Source: Pseudevernia furfuracea | Lineage: Eukaryota; Ascomycota; Lecanoromycetes; Lecanorales; Parmeliaceae | Direction: 5' to 3' | Assembly: GCA_022315425.1 (NCBI GenBank) | Contig: JAIUPT010000033.1 | Coordinates: 1,116,001 to 1,180,000, forward strand | DNA length: 64,000 nucleotides | Part shown: positions 1 to 10,953 of the stretch, piece by piece | How the letters are laid out: every line of letters begins with the position of its first letter | Numbering within the stretch: position 1 is the first letter of the stretch | Notes under the pieces: model-generated | What the model was told of the DNA's origin: nothing | The model's database searches: none | What the model saw: only the letters and a program-made list of their open reading frames with translations | Program-made: the position numbers and the translations under genes

Positions 1-943
1 CAAGTGCGAGCGTTGCAAGGATACTATGGATATCAGCAACTTGCGGAATAACGCAGGCCGCTCTGAGTCTTGTAAAAAGTGCGCTATGCCTCTTAGCGTT
101 GGGTATCGAAGGGAGCTCATGCATGCGAACTCTGTGAGAGCTGGGTATCTAGATCTCGAGGGATGTACTGTGCTTGATATGCTGCCAAGGTAATATAGCT
201 ACCCTGTTTACTTCCTGGTACCCCACTTACATTGTTCACAGTAATTTTCTTCCGACTTGCTTCGAATGCTCAACCACACACCCTGCGCCAGGCTTAGTAT
301 CAGTTCGCGGCGAGTCTTCTATGGCAGTATGCCGAGAGTGTCATCGCAAAATGGGTAGGATTCCATATCTCATGCCTAATTCATAGCCACTTCTGACGAA
401 AGGCGTCCAGTCTTCAAAATCCCCGAAGTTAAGCTTCTCCTCATATCGGCCGCAGCCCGCACGAACCGCGCTCCCGTCAGAAAAAAGCCCAAAGACTCCC
501 TAGGCATTACCGCAGGTCAACCCCTGCCCCGAAACGGTCGCTGCACCCACTATGGCAAATCCTACCGTTGGTTCAGATTCAGTTGCTGCTCGAAGGTCTT
601 CGCCTGCGACAAATGTCATGATACTGAAAGCGATCATCCGAATGAACACGCTAATCGCATGATTTGCGGATACTGTTCGAGAGAGCAAAATTATAGACCC
701 GAGGACTGTGCTATCTGTCATTCGAGTCTTATTAAGAAGGCTGGGAGTGGGTTTTGGGAGGGGGGCAAGGGCACGCGCGATAAGAATCGCATGTCAAGGA
801 AAGGTATGTGGCCATTGTGATCCTTCGAGGATATAATGTGCGTGCTGACTGTGGGAACAGATCCAAGGAAGTATAAACGAAGACCTGGTGGTATGGCGAG
901 GAAGATCAAGGCTGGCGCGACTGGTGTTGTTCTCGCGACGTGA
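1..943 (+). CDS. CHY zinc finger protein, 3' part (5' end outside window)
   Basis: Spliced exons are 2-189, 242-354, 411-803 and 861-943. The first exon is open at the window edge, so the start is missing. The visible protein is rich in CxxC pairs (CERC, CKKC, CFEC, CREC) and contains a complete CHY-type zinc finger at about 530-720: GRCTHYGKSYRWFRFSCC, then CDKCHD, CGYCSREQNYRPEDC and CHSSL, followed by the conserved GSGFWEGGKGTRDK tail. CHY fingers bind three zinc ions and occur in Hot13 and in RCHY1-type ubiquitin ligases. This longer fungal form is known mainly as a conserved protein without a firm role. Each splice restores the family reading frame (for example KMVFKIPEVK across 354/411). 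Identification of the domain is firm; the function is open. Confidence 0.9.
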
Positions 944-3065
944 ATATGTGAGAAAAGGCTTTATTCAGCAGTGAAGAGGGAAAGATCTCACACTCTTTCG
1001 TCTGAATTAGCACCTTTCCAACCCAAAAACTCGTCTTGCCACCTAGTAGGCCAGCCGCAGTCAAAACATTCTAGATAAGAAGTCATACCTGCAAGCCTTA
1101 CCACCCCCAATCATAGCGCCTTTCCATTCATGAAAACCTCCACGAAACAAAGAACAATGTATCTCTGAACCGCTGTCCAAGACGAATCGATACCACCACA
1201 ACTTACCGCAGCCCCTCCACGGCCTCAGCTAAACCGAGGGCCATGATGGAGAGCCTCCTAGAATCAACCAAGCTTCTTCTAACAGTGGTCTCGTAATAGC
1301 ACAGAACGGAGCAAGAAAGCGAAGCAGGTAAGAAAAAAAAAACAAATTGCAGCGTCTGAAATCCTTTTAAATAACATTGTCCAATCAAACCCTCTTCCTC
1401 GAACTGATCTTTCCTCATGAAAGAACGGATTTCTTTTTCCCGAATGGATGCCCCTCAAAATCGCCGAGTCAAGAAAAAAGACAAAAGTCTCCGCGGCGCG
1501 CCTCAAGAGCCGTCACCGTTTTTTTTTTTTAAAACGGCAGAGCCGGCCGGACCGAAGAGTGAAGGTCTGTTTTGGTGGAGAAAATGAAACAAGTCTCTTT
1601 TCTTTGAAGGGGGCGCGAAAAGCGTGCCCTTCTTTCTGCCAAAGACCCGAAGTTAGTTGGGGGACCGCAAGATTGTACGGGAGGACATTGTTACCGATCA
1701 AAAAACTTTTAGCGTGTCCGGACGGTGGACGTTTGGTCCGCAAGCCGCAACGCCCTTGGGATGAACTTTGTGCGCGATGACGGAATGAAACACCACTGGG
1801 CCGTCTCGAGCGAGCTGTGGAAGAGAAGAAAGGGGACATGCATGGATTGGATTGAATTGGCCCTTGGGCATATACGCTTGAATCCGTCGGCGTATTTAAT
1901 TTTCTTCTGCATCGTACCAGTACGCACATTTCAGATCCACAGCTATTGAGGGTATCACATTATGATACAAGCATGAGCAACGCAAACCCAGCTCCCGCGA
2001 TGCGGCAATTTGGGCAGGCCCTCGGAATCAAAAGGTAGAGCGCGTCCTTGGGCGTTTGCGAGGATCGAGGAGACGAAACTCCTTGTCCTGCGCAGGCACA
2101 AGCAAGGCTGCACGAGGTACCGTCCGTGTTCAGTATGCCATGTTCCGGTTCGACCAGAATGGGAAGCATGGAAAAGGACACCTCAAGACGCATCAGACTG
2201 ACCCGCGAAAAAGTCTCCATCGCACTCTGAATGGCGGTCGAAACCTAGTCTGATGCTAGTATTAAGCTCCGGTCCCCAACTCCAGCCAAAGGGGGGCCAC
2301 AGATATTGATACTGGGAAGGATGATCACGCTCGAACATTCTACATACAACCAAGAAGGTTTTTTCCGCCCTGCATAAACATCCTCACTGAAACATTTCGA
2401 GCAATGGACGATGGATTTTTATTTACGGATCGATGCCTGAAAACCGGGACGAGATATGAAATTTTCACCGGCTCAGACAGACTGCCGCGTCTCCTGACGG
2501 CTTGCCTGCTACGTCGGAACGGTGCCCCGATTGTTGGCCGAGATGCGAGGGCAATGTCTCGCCATGTCAGCACGCAACCCACCTCGACCTGAAGCAGCGA
2601 GGAGGACAGTGAGGACGACAGGACGATAATGTCAGACAAGCCCAATTTGACGTTGATATAGACCTCACAGCTGGGCGGCGATGCTGACATGCAGGCGATA
2701 CGAAGAGAGTGGCTGATGAGATAGGAAAGTGGTAAGGAAGAAGTTACTGACGAAAAAGGAGGTATGGATATCTTTCTACCATCAAATCATCAATCCAAGT
2801 GACGGTTCCTGATCAAAGTGCTGGCTGCCTCGTGACTGCAGGGAACGAGCACCCTGATCTGTTCCCAGAGGGTTCTTACATGTTTTAGGGTAAACGACAA
2901 TCTGAATGTTGCGAGACTGCGCTGCGCTTTGTGTCGTGCTTGCTGCCAATGACCCGCATGCTGGTGTCGAGATACGTGTACCGTGATCTGGACAATCCTA
3001 CCTTAGTCTCAATATTCCCTCCAGCAAATGCCAACGCTAAATTCGAGCATTCGCTTCCACAACCA
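944..3065. other. Intergenic, no gene recognised
   Basis: This 2.1 kb stretch lies between the 3' ends of two converging genes. Short open frames exist on both strands (the longest is 138 codons on the minus strand near 1513-1929), but none shows a recognisable motif, splice-supported extension or coding-like composition. A poly-T run lies near 1520. I see nothing I can name. Confidence 0.5.
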
Positions 3066-5693
3066 TCATGCCTCCTCTGCGTAAAAGTCCAGAAACTCCC
3101 ATCTCGACCTTAAACAATCAGCGCCATGCTTCTCCTCCAATCGCTGAATTTTCCTTGCATCCGTTGACTTCAACTCCTCATCTTCTAATTTCGCCCACAC
3201 ACCCCTCCAATCCTTCGGCAACACTCCTTTCTTTGCCAGATGTCGTAAAACCTTGTCTGCGAGACTAGTATCCATACTCGTACTCATGAGCACTGATTCC
3301 ACCTGCTCCACAGATATACCTTTGATGGCGTGGGCATCGATCCAGGCATCCATTTGGTCTTTGAGGTCTGTTTGCGAGAACACGCTTTCAGCGCGTGGGG
3401 AGGCGGGCATGTTCGGCGGCGATGAGTCTATCAGGCTGTTCCATCCACCGTCGGGGTCTGTGACGGAGAAATCTGGCGCCGGAGTTTTGCTCCGTAGGAT
3501 TGCCTGAGTGTCTGGTAGAGTAGGCTGAGGGTCGTGGACTCCTGTGTATCGGGATTCGGATTCTTCTTTGACCTGGGGTTCTACCTCATCCCAGCCGCCT
3601 TCAGGGGGTAGAAGGCCGAAGTCTGCCTGCTGAGTAGATTCCTGCTTGTCTTCCCAGCCGTCTCCCGGTGGTGGGACGTCAAAGCTTACGGGCTGGCTGG
3701 AGTTTTGGACCAGGAGCTCCTCATTGTCCCAGCCCCATTCGGGCGAAGGGATGTTAAAATCAATCAGCTGGGTAGCGTCTCCAAGTACGGCTTGTGTATT
3801 GTTGACAACACGGCCAGGATCGGAAAGAGTCTCGGACAATTGTTGGCCAAGAGGACTGTCGTTTGCTGTGGAAACTTCCGGAAGACTTGGCTCGTCTTCT
3901 TCAAGTTCCAATTTGATGAACAAAGGAGAATATCGACCTTCAATGTCTGGTTCTTGCCTTTTTTCGGGGGTTGACGCTATCTCCAGGGGCAGCTCTGACG
4001 CGATTGGCCGCCTACGCTTCGGAGAGATTGGTTCCAAGGGTGAACTTGATGGGAAGTCCTCTTCGATAGTAACGTGCTTCCTCTTGAGCGTCTCATGGTC
4101 TGGCGAATGAGTTTTCCCAGGGGTCCCTTGGATTTGCCGCTCAACGTTGGAAGGCAAGCTGGGCACATGCTTACTTAGAATGTTCGTTCCTTGTTGATAT
4201 GTTGATGGAGCCGTGGTTGTCATCGTAGGTGACTTAGGATGGTAAGACGGGCTTCTTGCCGTCGGCTTGAGCGAATAGTCTTTCTCAAAAGAAGGCGAAA
4301 AACTGGATGGGTGAATGACCGCGGAGCTCTTAGTCAAGATAGGGCTCCGAACTCCGAAGAAACTGGGGTATTCCGGGGATTCGCTAATGAGCGAGTATCC
4401 TGGTTTAGGGGCGGGCGAGGGAGTGGATGGCAGAGCGGCCGTGGACCTCTTAGGTGAAGCTGGGTTCTGGAATTCGGACATCGTCTTCTGGGGGAGCTCT
4501 GGCATGAGCGAGTGGTCTTCCTTGAAGAGCGAGAAAGCAGATGCAGGAGCGACCACAGTTCTCTTGGGTGAAATAGCGATCTGGGATCTGGGAGAAATAC
4601 TATTCTTGGGGGACGCTCTTCTGGTCTGTTTTGCCTTTCTTTTGAGATATCTAGGCCTCACTCTTTCCTCCCAATACGAGTGCCATTGCTGCGCAGTATG
4701 AATACCATTCCTCTAGGCGCCCATAGGTCAGCGGTGCCAATTAGATGTAATGACGACTTTGCTCGTGCTCACATCATGGTCTCGAGTCCAGCTCTCCCAG
4801 GCCTCGGTAATGTTGTCTGGATGTATGTTCAGAATGTCATCGCCATTGACCATCAAAGCTTCCGCATCATCATCGGAGAAAGACTGATGATCGTCCGAGG
4901 CGGTATCTGAGGTAGCTGCCCGATTCTTTGAGGACTCAGTCGCTGGGGGAACGTCAAAAGGTGGTGTCGGTGGAGCATTGTGAGGAAGTGCAAATGGAGC
5001 CGCTCTCCCTTTAAGATGCCTTATCCAGCGATCCCTCCAAGATTGCCATGGATGTTGTGGATGCTGTGTTGTGAATCAGCGATACCATCCACTAGAATTT
5101 CACCACCCTCTTACCTTTTTCTCGAGCTGCTTGTAGATTTCGTTGCCATCCGTACCACCTCCCTTTTGAGGATTATCATTGACCCAGTTCCAAAGTATAC
5201 GGTCATGTTCTTCCGTGTATCCGTTACGCGTCCCCTTCGCAGGTTGCACAACGGACCCAATGCTCCTGATGTTTCCTTCAGGGGGCCCGACCTTGTGATC
5301 ATCAAGGTCTTCTAAAACTCCATTGCGTATTGACCTCTCGATGAACGTATATGAGTGTCTGTGTGGGCTATGATTAGGCTGCGCCCAATGTAAAGGAAAT
5401 CCGAGTAGCTAGTGGAGCAACGTACGATCCTGGCGGAGCTTCCCTCCTTGCATGATCCACAATCTTGACATCCGCACTCTTTTCTAGAGGAAGAACCTCA
5501 CCGCCATTGGCCTGCGAAGAAGTAAGCAAGTTGATCTCAGCAACGCTCTCGCTCAGCTGCTCTTTACTTTGACATCACTCAAGAACCTTAATCTCTGCGG
5601 GACTTTGAGCGAAATCCAGAATTTGATACCTTGGAAGAGTGTTCCCTGCACATCAGTATCGTTGGCGACACCGCTGAACACTACCTCCGCCAT
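3066..5693 (-). CDS. RAP1: Telomere-binding protein Rap1 (BRCT, Myb, RCT)
   Basis: Five exons (5568-5693, 5426-5511, 5115-5358, 4773-5063, 3066-4712) encode 797 aa. An N-terminal BRCT domain (about 12-98) reads FWISLKVPQR, then ANGGEVLPLEKSADVKIVDHAR and PPGS. A Rap1-type Myb domain follows (about 117-170: EEHDRILWNWV, then HPWQSWRDRWIKHLKGR as translated from the exon 3/4 junction). A second Myb-like helix-turn-helix (about 225-275) ends in QQWHSYWEERVRPRYLKRK. After a Ser/Pro-rich basic linker, the last 90 residues match the Rap1 C-terminal protein-interaction domain (ADKVLRHLAKKG, then DARKIQRLEEKHG). In filamentous ascomycetes Rap1 acts at telomeres as a shelterin-like subunit. The first ATG at 5693 gives the conserved BRCT start. 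It shares a 352-bp upstream region with the divergent SWF1 gene. The linker carries four Gly-Trp motif repeats, listed separately. Confidence 0.92.
3435..3770 (-). repeat. Four Gly-Trp motif repeats in the Rap1 linker
   Basis: Inside RAP1 (residues about 564-676) a short motif occurs four times: DFNIPSPEWGWDNEE, SFDVPPPGDGWEDKQ, DFGLLPPEGGWDEVE and DFSVTDPDGGWNSLI. The common pattern is acidic/Ser-Phe-x-x-x-x-P-x-x-Gly-Trp-acidic. The first three are about 22-27 residues apart and the fourth about 48 further on. The surrounding linker is low complexity, so retention of the Phe, Gly and Trp suggests a repeated short binding motif. Confidence 0.75.
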
Positions 5694-6045
5694 GGTGAGT
5701 GTACCAGAGAGTGGCAGGAGCTTGGTGAAAGAGTGTTTGAGCCCCCAAGCGTGTTTGCGCGACACTACGGTAGACACGCTACTACCTACGCACGCGCGTT
5801 TGCGCCACACTTTTGGCGTCACGAACACACACCATCTTGACCACTTATTTACTCTCCTCTGATAAGCTCGATAATAATCTTCAGTATACCGACAATTTCG
5901 CCAAATCTAGCACATCTCATCATCGCTAATTTGTGATCCATTATTCTACAACTCTTATAAGTAGTATCGGTAATGGGGTCTACTGACAGGTCATTGGGGA
6001 GGCTTCCGTCTAGCTAATTACATTCTACATCTGCTTGTATATATC
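5694..6045. promoter_or_regulatory. Divergent promoter region, RAP1 / SWF1
   Basis: These 352 bp separate the start codons of RAP1 (minus) and SWF1 (plus) and must hold both promoters. Several AT-rich stretches occur, including tatatatc just before the SWF1 ATG. I cannot assign specific factor sites. Confidence 0.6.
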
Positions 6046-7363
6046 ATGAATATTTTCAAGAAGATCGCTGCAGCAGTGTTACTTCTCTCTTTTGTTGTTT
6101 TCATCGCCTTTTTTGGCCGCCTTCCCGGTTTAAGGTATGTTTGGAAAACATCTATGTTGTATCGGACGCACATTTAAGAAATTCTCAGAAAGACTCCAAT
6201 TGGTCTGTGCAACCGCCTCATATGCAATACACTGCCAGGTGGCCTTTCGAAGCTCGATGTTGCTCTGACAGGCGGGAGATTGGCTCCTGCTTTTCGCCGG
6301 CTGGGAAATTACCTGATAGATGAAAACCATCCACTGGTTTTGGTGAGAGAACCAATGAATGGATCCTCGTCTACCATCTGACAGAAGCCAGATTTTCTAC
6401 ATTTTGGTCTTGTCTGCCTCTCAATTGCTTTTCGTTCCGACAGCGTTTCCACGATTGAGTCAAGTTCATCGTGGCTTTGCTATCCTAACGTGCGCTCTAC
6501 CGTACTTCTTCACTTATAAATCAGTAACCTCCCGGTCATCAGTGATCACACCAGAAAACCTCAGACATGAAATGCAAAGGTATCCGTACGACCATGTACT
6601 CTATCAGCCGGGGCAAAGCTGCCGCACTTGTCACTTTCTGAAACCTGCAAGGAGCAAGCATTGCAGTATTTGCAACGCCTGCGTAGCGAAGTCTGACCAT
6701 CATTGCATATGGGTCATGAATTGCCTGGGCAAAGGAAATTATGTCTACTTTGTGGGCCTGATGTCGAGCCTTGGAGCCATGCTATCTTATGGTACATACC
6801 TCGCCTACATGGTCCTTGATGAGAGTCTGCAAGCCAGTACACTTCGCCGCTCAGAGGGACCTAATGCTAGAGCGCATTGGAGCACAGGCAAGACCTGGTC
6901 GCAATATGCGCATTCATGGGGGCTGGCTTTCGCCGATGATGTGCGCATCGGCAGCGTGGGTATGCTGGCCGTAATGACTGCACCGCTAGCTTGGGGCTTG
7001 TTCTGGTACCATATGTACTTGATTTGGGCTGGTATGACGACCAACGAAAGCGGCAAGTGGGCGGATTGGAGAGACGACATTGCGGACGGTCTGGTCTTTA
7101 GGGCCGATAAGGCACTTGGAAACCCCGATGATAGCCCCAGGAATGACGACATAGAGCCAATTATGGACTGGCCGATCTCAAGTACGCAACAGCTCGTAAA
7201 ATGTAACGATGGGGAACCTCCTGAAGCTCGTGCAATCTGGCCTCGGAACAATACTGCTACAGGGAACGTTCGCTGGAGACGTGTCTCAGGGTTGCATGAA
7301 GTCCACAACTTGTATGATCTGGGATTCTGGGACAACTTTATGGATGTCTTGTACACCTGGTGA
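6046..7363 (+). CDS. SWF1: Palmitoyltransferase Swf1 (DHHC family)
   Basis: Exons 6046-6134, 6189-6342 and 6392-7363 encode 404 aa. The N-terminus (MNIFKKIAAAVLLLSFVVFI) is a membrane anchor followed by FGRLPGLRKTPIG, typical of Swf1. The cysteine-rich DHHC domain reads CRTCHFLKPARSKHCSIC, then DHHCIW with the catalytic Cys near residue 186, followed by NCLGKGN. Two or three more hydrophobic segments flank it. The C-terminus NLYDLGFWDN is the usual family end. Swf1 sits in the ER and attaches palmitate to cysteines next to transmembrane segments, for example on SNAREs. The 6188/6189 splice was chosen over an upstream AG because only it restores RKTPIG. Confidence 0.92.
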
Positions 7364-7636
7364 CCTATCTGGGCCACCATACTCTTCACCGAAGCTGTTC
7401 ATTACTCCGCACGACGCCTCTCTCAGCATCTTCCTACTTCGAAACCAGGTACACAGCGATTCCTGAGGTGCCAAAAGCCGCTTGGGCACTATGTATGAAG
7501 ACTTTAGCCTTCAGCCGCAACCGGCGAGCGCCTAGCTTCGGCTGACTCAAACCTGAGCACTCTTGGCATCAACCTTTCATCGATTTTTGAACAAGGATCG
7601 AGAAGCTCGATCCCGCTGTAGCTCAGATTTCTTGTC

Positions 7637-9526
7637 ATGGCGTCAAACAGGACTCTAGCTTTGTCGAATCTTGGCAGGGTATTGGCCTCTGGATACGAAG
7701 AAGATGGTTCACAGCGCGCTCAAAGCAGACATTCACGTTTTTATGAGCCGGAAAACGAACATGTCTCACTCCCGAAGGCCGATGGTGGGAAAAACGCTTG
7801 GTTGTTCTTGGCGGGCTGCTTCTGCATAGAGACCTTGACATGGGGTGAGATTATACATTTGCTGAAGCTATAGTTCGCTTCAAAGCTCTGAGCAAACAGC
7901 CATGAGCATGGCCCATATCTCAGTGGACTTGCGGCCAACGCGGTGGTTCCATCTGCTTTTCCTCAGAACAATGCTGTCTATGTCTAAAATGCTGGCCATC
8001 GTGACCTTCGTCGCTTCGAACGGATTTTGGCTCCTGTGGTAATTGGGTTGCCCAACCCGAGCTTCAGCTGTTCCCAAATTGACCACTCTGAGGTGCAAAC
8101 CTCGGTACGCACTGGCACGTCCTGAGGCCAGAGGCTTAAAGTTACGTGCAATTGTGGCAGCTAGCCTCGTACCTCACCAACACCGTCTCCACTTTATGTT
8201 GGAAAAGGGTGATTACGATGCTAAATATGTCTCAAGATTCCCCTTCTCTTTCGGCATCTTTCAAGCGTACTACAGCACGCCTGCCCCCTTTTCGAAGGAA
8301 CCAACCGGCATCGCTATCATTGGTACTTCGGCAATGGTATTACTTTTTCACAATTGACTTCTGTTACCCTAATATTACTGCTCAGTCAATGTCACAACGT
8401 CCCATCCAGGGTATCATGTACCTCGGTGCACCTTTCTCCTCCGCCCTCCTTCAACTATTGCCACTTCACCGCCGCCACTGTGCTGTTGTTGCCCTAGTCA
8501 TCATGATGACTGGTCTCGTGGCCTCCTCCTTCCCAACCCGCGTCTCGCACCTCATCCTAACCCAAGGCGTTCTGTATGCAATTGGGGGCTCCATGCTGTA
8601 TCCACCGATAATCATCTTCCTAGACGAGTGTTTCATTGCACGCAAAAGGCCTTGCCTTTGGGGCCATGTGGGCAGGAACAGGTGTTCATTCTCCCTCTCC
8701 GCCTTGAAATCAAGACCTCGTCTGATCATCTTTAGACTTCAGCGGGTTTGCATACCCTGCTTGATGAACTGGGGTCTCAACCGAGTACCCTTTCAGTACC
8801 GTGCTGCGCGTCTGGTCTCTCGTCCTCCTCCTTCTCGTGGGCCCCCCTCCTATACCATGTCAAGCCCCGTCTACCAGTCGCCCCAACATCTCATACTCAT
8901 CGGCTAGATGGGGGTTTGCCGAGGACCATCCGCATTCTGGATCCTACAGATCGGCAACATCCTCGAGAGCCTTGACTTCTTCATCCCGAACATCTACCTC
9001 CCTACTTCCGCACGGACGTTGGGTCTGTCCTCAGTCGCCGGCACCGTAACCGTATCTCTATTTCAAACACGACTTTTTGGCCCGGAAATCATGAGATTCC
9101 TTAGCGGTAGACTACACGTCACAACCGTCACCCTCTTTTTCCACCATTGGCAGCCACCCTATCCGTCTTTCCTCCTCTGGGGATTTTCCACCTTCATTCC
9201 CACTCCTCTGCATCTTTGGTCTCGTCTACGGTCTGTTTGCAGGTGGCTTCACTTCAACATACACTGGTAGCTTTCAAGAGGTAAAGAAGGTAGATGATCG
9301 CGCTGAAACAGGACTGATTTTGGGACTGCTGGCCGCCGGGGGGGAGAAGGGGATAGAGAGTGTAATTAGTGAGCCGTTGAGCGCGACCTTGCTGAGCGAG
9401 CGGTCGTGAGTTATGAATGTCGCGTTGGGATATGAAACTGGCTACTACGCATTGATTGTCTTCACAGGAATCAGTGCTATGCTGGGTGGGATCAGTTGGG
9501 TTGGCAGGAGGGTTGGTTGGGTCTGA
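7637..9526 (+). pseudogene. Decayed MFS transporter (monocarboxylate-permease type)
   Basis: Fragments in all three forward frames line up in the order of a fungal monocarboxylate-type MFS protein: an N-terminal tail and GKNAWLFLAGCF (7637-7843), FSFGIFQAYYSTPAPFS (near 8240), GIMYLGAPFSSALLQLL (after an apparent intron 8338-8384), LTQGVLYAIGGSMLYPP (near 8560), VLRVWSLVLLLLVGPP (near 8800), KPRLPVAPTSHTHRLD, ILQIGNILESLDFFIPNIY (near 8945) and VKKVDDRAETGLILGLLAA (near 9280). Breaks include a one-base insertion in an A run near 8645, further frame changes near 8755, 8850 and 9070-9200, and an in-frame TGA at 9407-9409 where Trp is likely. About 390 bp between 7844 and 8236 matches no part of a transporter. 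No single spliced frame explains the locus, so I call it a pseudogene; sequencing error could account for only some of the breaks. Confidence 0.85.
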
Positions 9527-9774
9527 TGGTGGTGAGATATCACTCAAATGGGCTGTGCAAGGAGCAAGGCAAATGGCTGCTCAGTATCCGTAGATTGCTA
9601 TTGACGTTTTAGAATTTTCAGCTAGCAACAATAGCCGATTTGGGTGGCTGCTTCTTAAGTGGTGGGTATCGCATCTGTATCCTCGTTATGCCCTCCCCCT
9701 TGCATATAAAGTTTCCTGATGTCGTTGCTTTCGTCACAATGGATTTGTTTCCTTCTCAATTCCTTGAAGTTCGC

Positions 9775-10467
9775 CTATGTAACCTGAGGGTCCTTCAGTG
9801 AGAACAGACATTGCCGAATGAAAGCACATATCTTCTCAGCAGTAACTGTCGCTGAGGTCTCAGTGACGTCCAGCTCCAACTCCATGGAACCGCCAAAGTG
9901 ATAAATATCCTCAGTTTCTCGAACCATGCGAAAGATGTCAAGATCAGTCAGCTTCGTGTTGCTGGATCCACCCCGACCTTCTGCCTTAAGGCGCCTCATG
10001 TTTTCTTCGAGATGGCAAGAGAGAATGATTGATATGAATGGACACCGTCTCTTCTTTGCGGAGGTTTCATACTCTTGTGCCGCACCTGAGTCGATTCCAC
10101 TGGATGACCGCGAGTCTGTGAAGATGTATGTGAAGTCCGGTGTGGATGCAATTGCTTCGTCCAGAGCTTGACCGCGCTACAAAATGGATTAGTACCAGGC
10201 GGACAGGCAATGGAAACGGGGCTTCAAAGGTCACTCACCACCTCCTTCCGCAAGGGGTAATATTCAGGCATCCATCTTTCGTACTTCCTGGCTACCGGAT
10301 CGATGAGGCTATGATTGTCGACTACTTTCGATGATGGTATAAGTTTCCTACAGCGAGATTAGTCGAATCAAGGTGACTGCTAGAAGAACAGGGTGAACAT
10401 GCGTGAGTTCCTTGGCTACTGTCAATTTCCCAACACCTGGATAGCCATTGATGTAGACAAAGGCCAT
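9775..10467 (-). CDS. P-loop kinase-like ATP-binding protein
   Basis: Exons 10403-10467, 10239-10347 and 9775-10176 encode 191 aa. The start MAFVYINGYPGVGKLTVAKEL holds a Walker A motif (GYPGVGKL). Conserved surroundings include VVDNHSLIDP, RGQALDEAIASTPDFTYIFTD (a Walker-B-like strand ending in Asp) and HLEENMRRL. This is the AAA_33 / adenylate-kinase-like fold of small phosphotransferases. The substrate cannot be read from sequence; such proteins act on small molecules or nucleotides. The first intron (10348-10402) begins GCATGT rather than GT, so it looks like a GC-AG intron. The start is 486 bp from the divergent CTR86 start. The fold is firm, the specific role unknown. Confidence 0.82.
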
Positions 10468-10953
10468 GATAGTTGCTCCTTCAGCGAGTCTGGGTTTAGA
10501 ATCTAATTGAAAGGGAGACTGTAGGGAAATAAGGATGATAGACTCTTCTGGGGAGATATAACATGAAGCGACAGTGTATAGAACAGATACATGCTTCTAA
10601 AATGAGATATGCGAATTATTATCAAATATGAGTCACAAAAAGGAACATCAGCCTCGGAGCCTCTGTATCAAAACATCGAAGCTCTACACCCTTATCCGAT
10701 GTAAATTTGAGGCATACCATTGCTGTTATACCCCTCAGAAGGCCAAATGTTTGAGCTTGTATATTGTAGCTGGCTTGATGCCCGTGAATAGTGAATAGTC
10801 ACGTAATCCGACAAATGACAAATTACAATTCTCGGCATCCATACTAACCTTACTCGTAGTGTGATGGAAATCATGGAATATCAATTCCCTTTGTTTTAAG
10901 TTGTGCCATCCACTCATCCACTCGTCCAGCAAGCATCACCATCATACAACAAA

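Noticed and set aside
1513..1929. 138-codon minus frame in the first intergenic region
   Set aside because: No motif, no splice-supported extension, composition unlike neighbouring genes.
2146..2160. GGTTCGA word as a tRNA B box
   Set aside because: No matching A box, stems or terminator at proper spacing on either strand.
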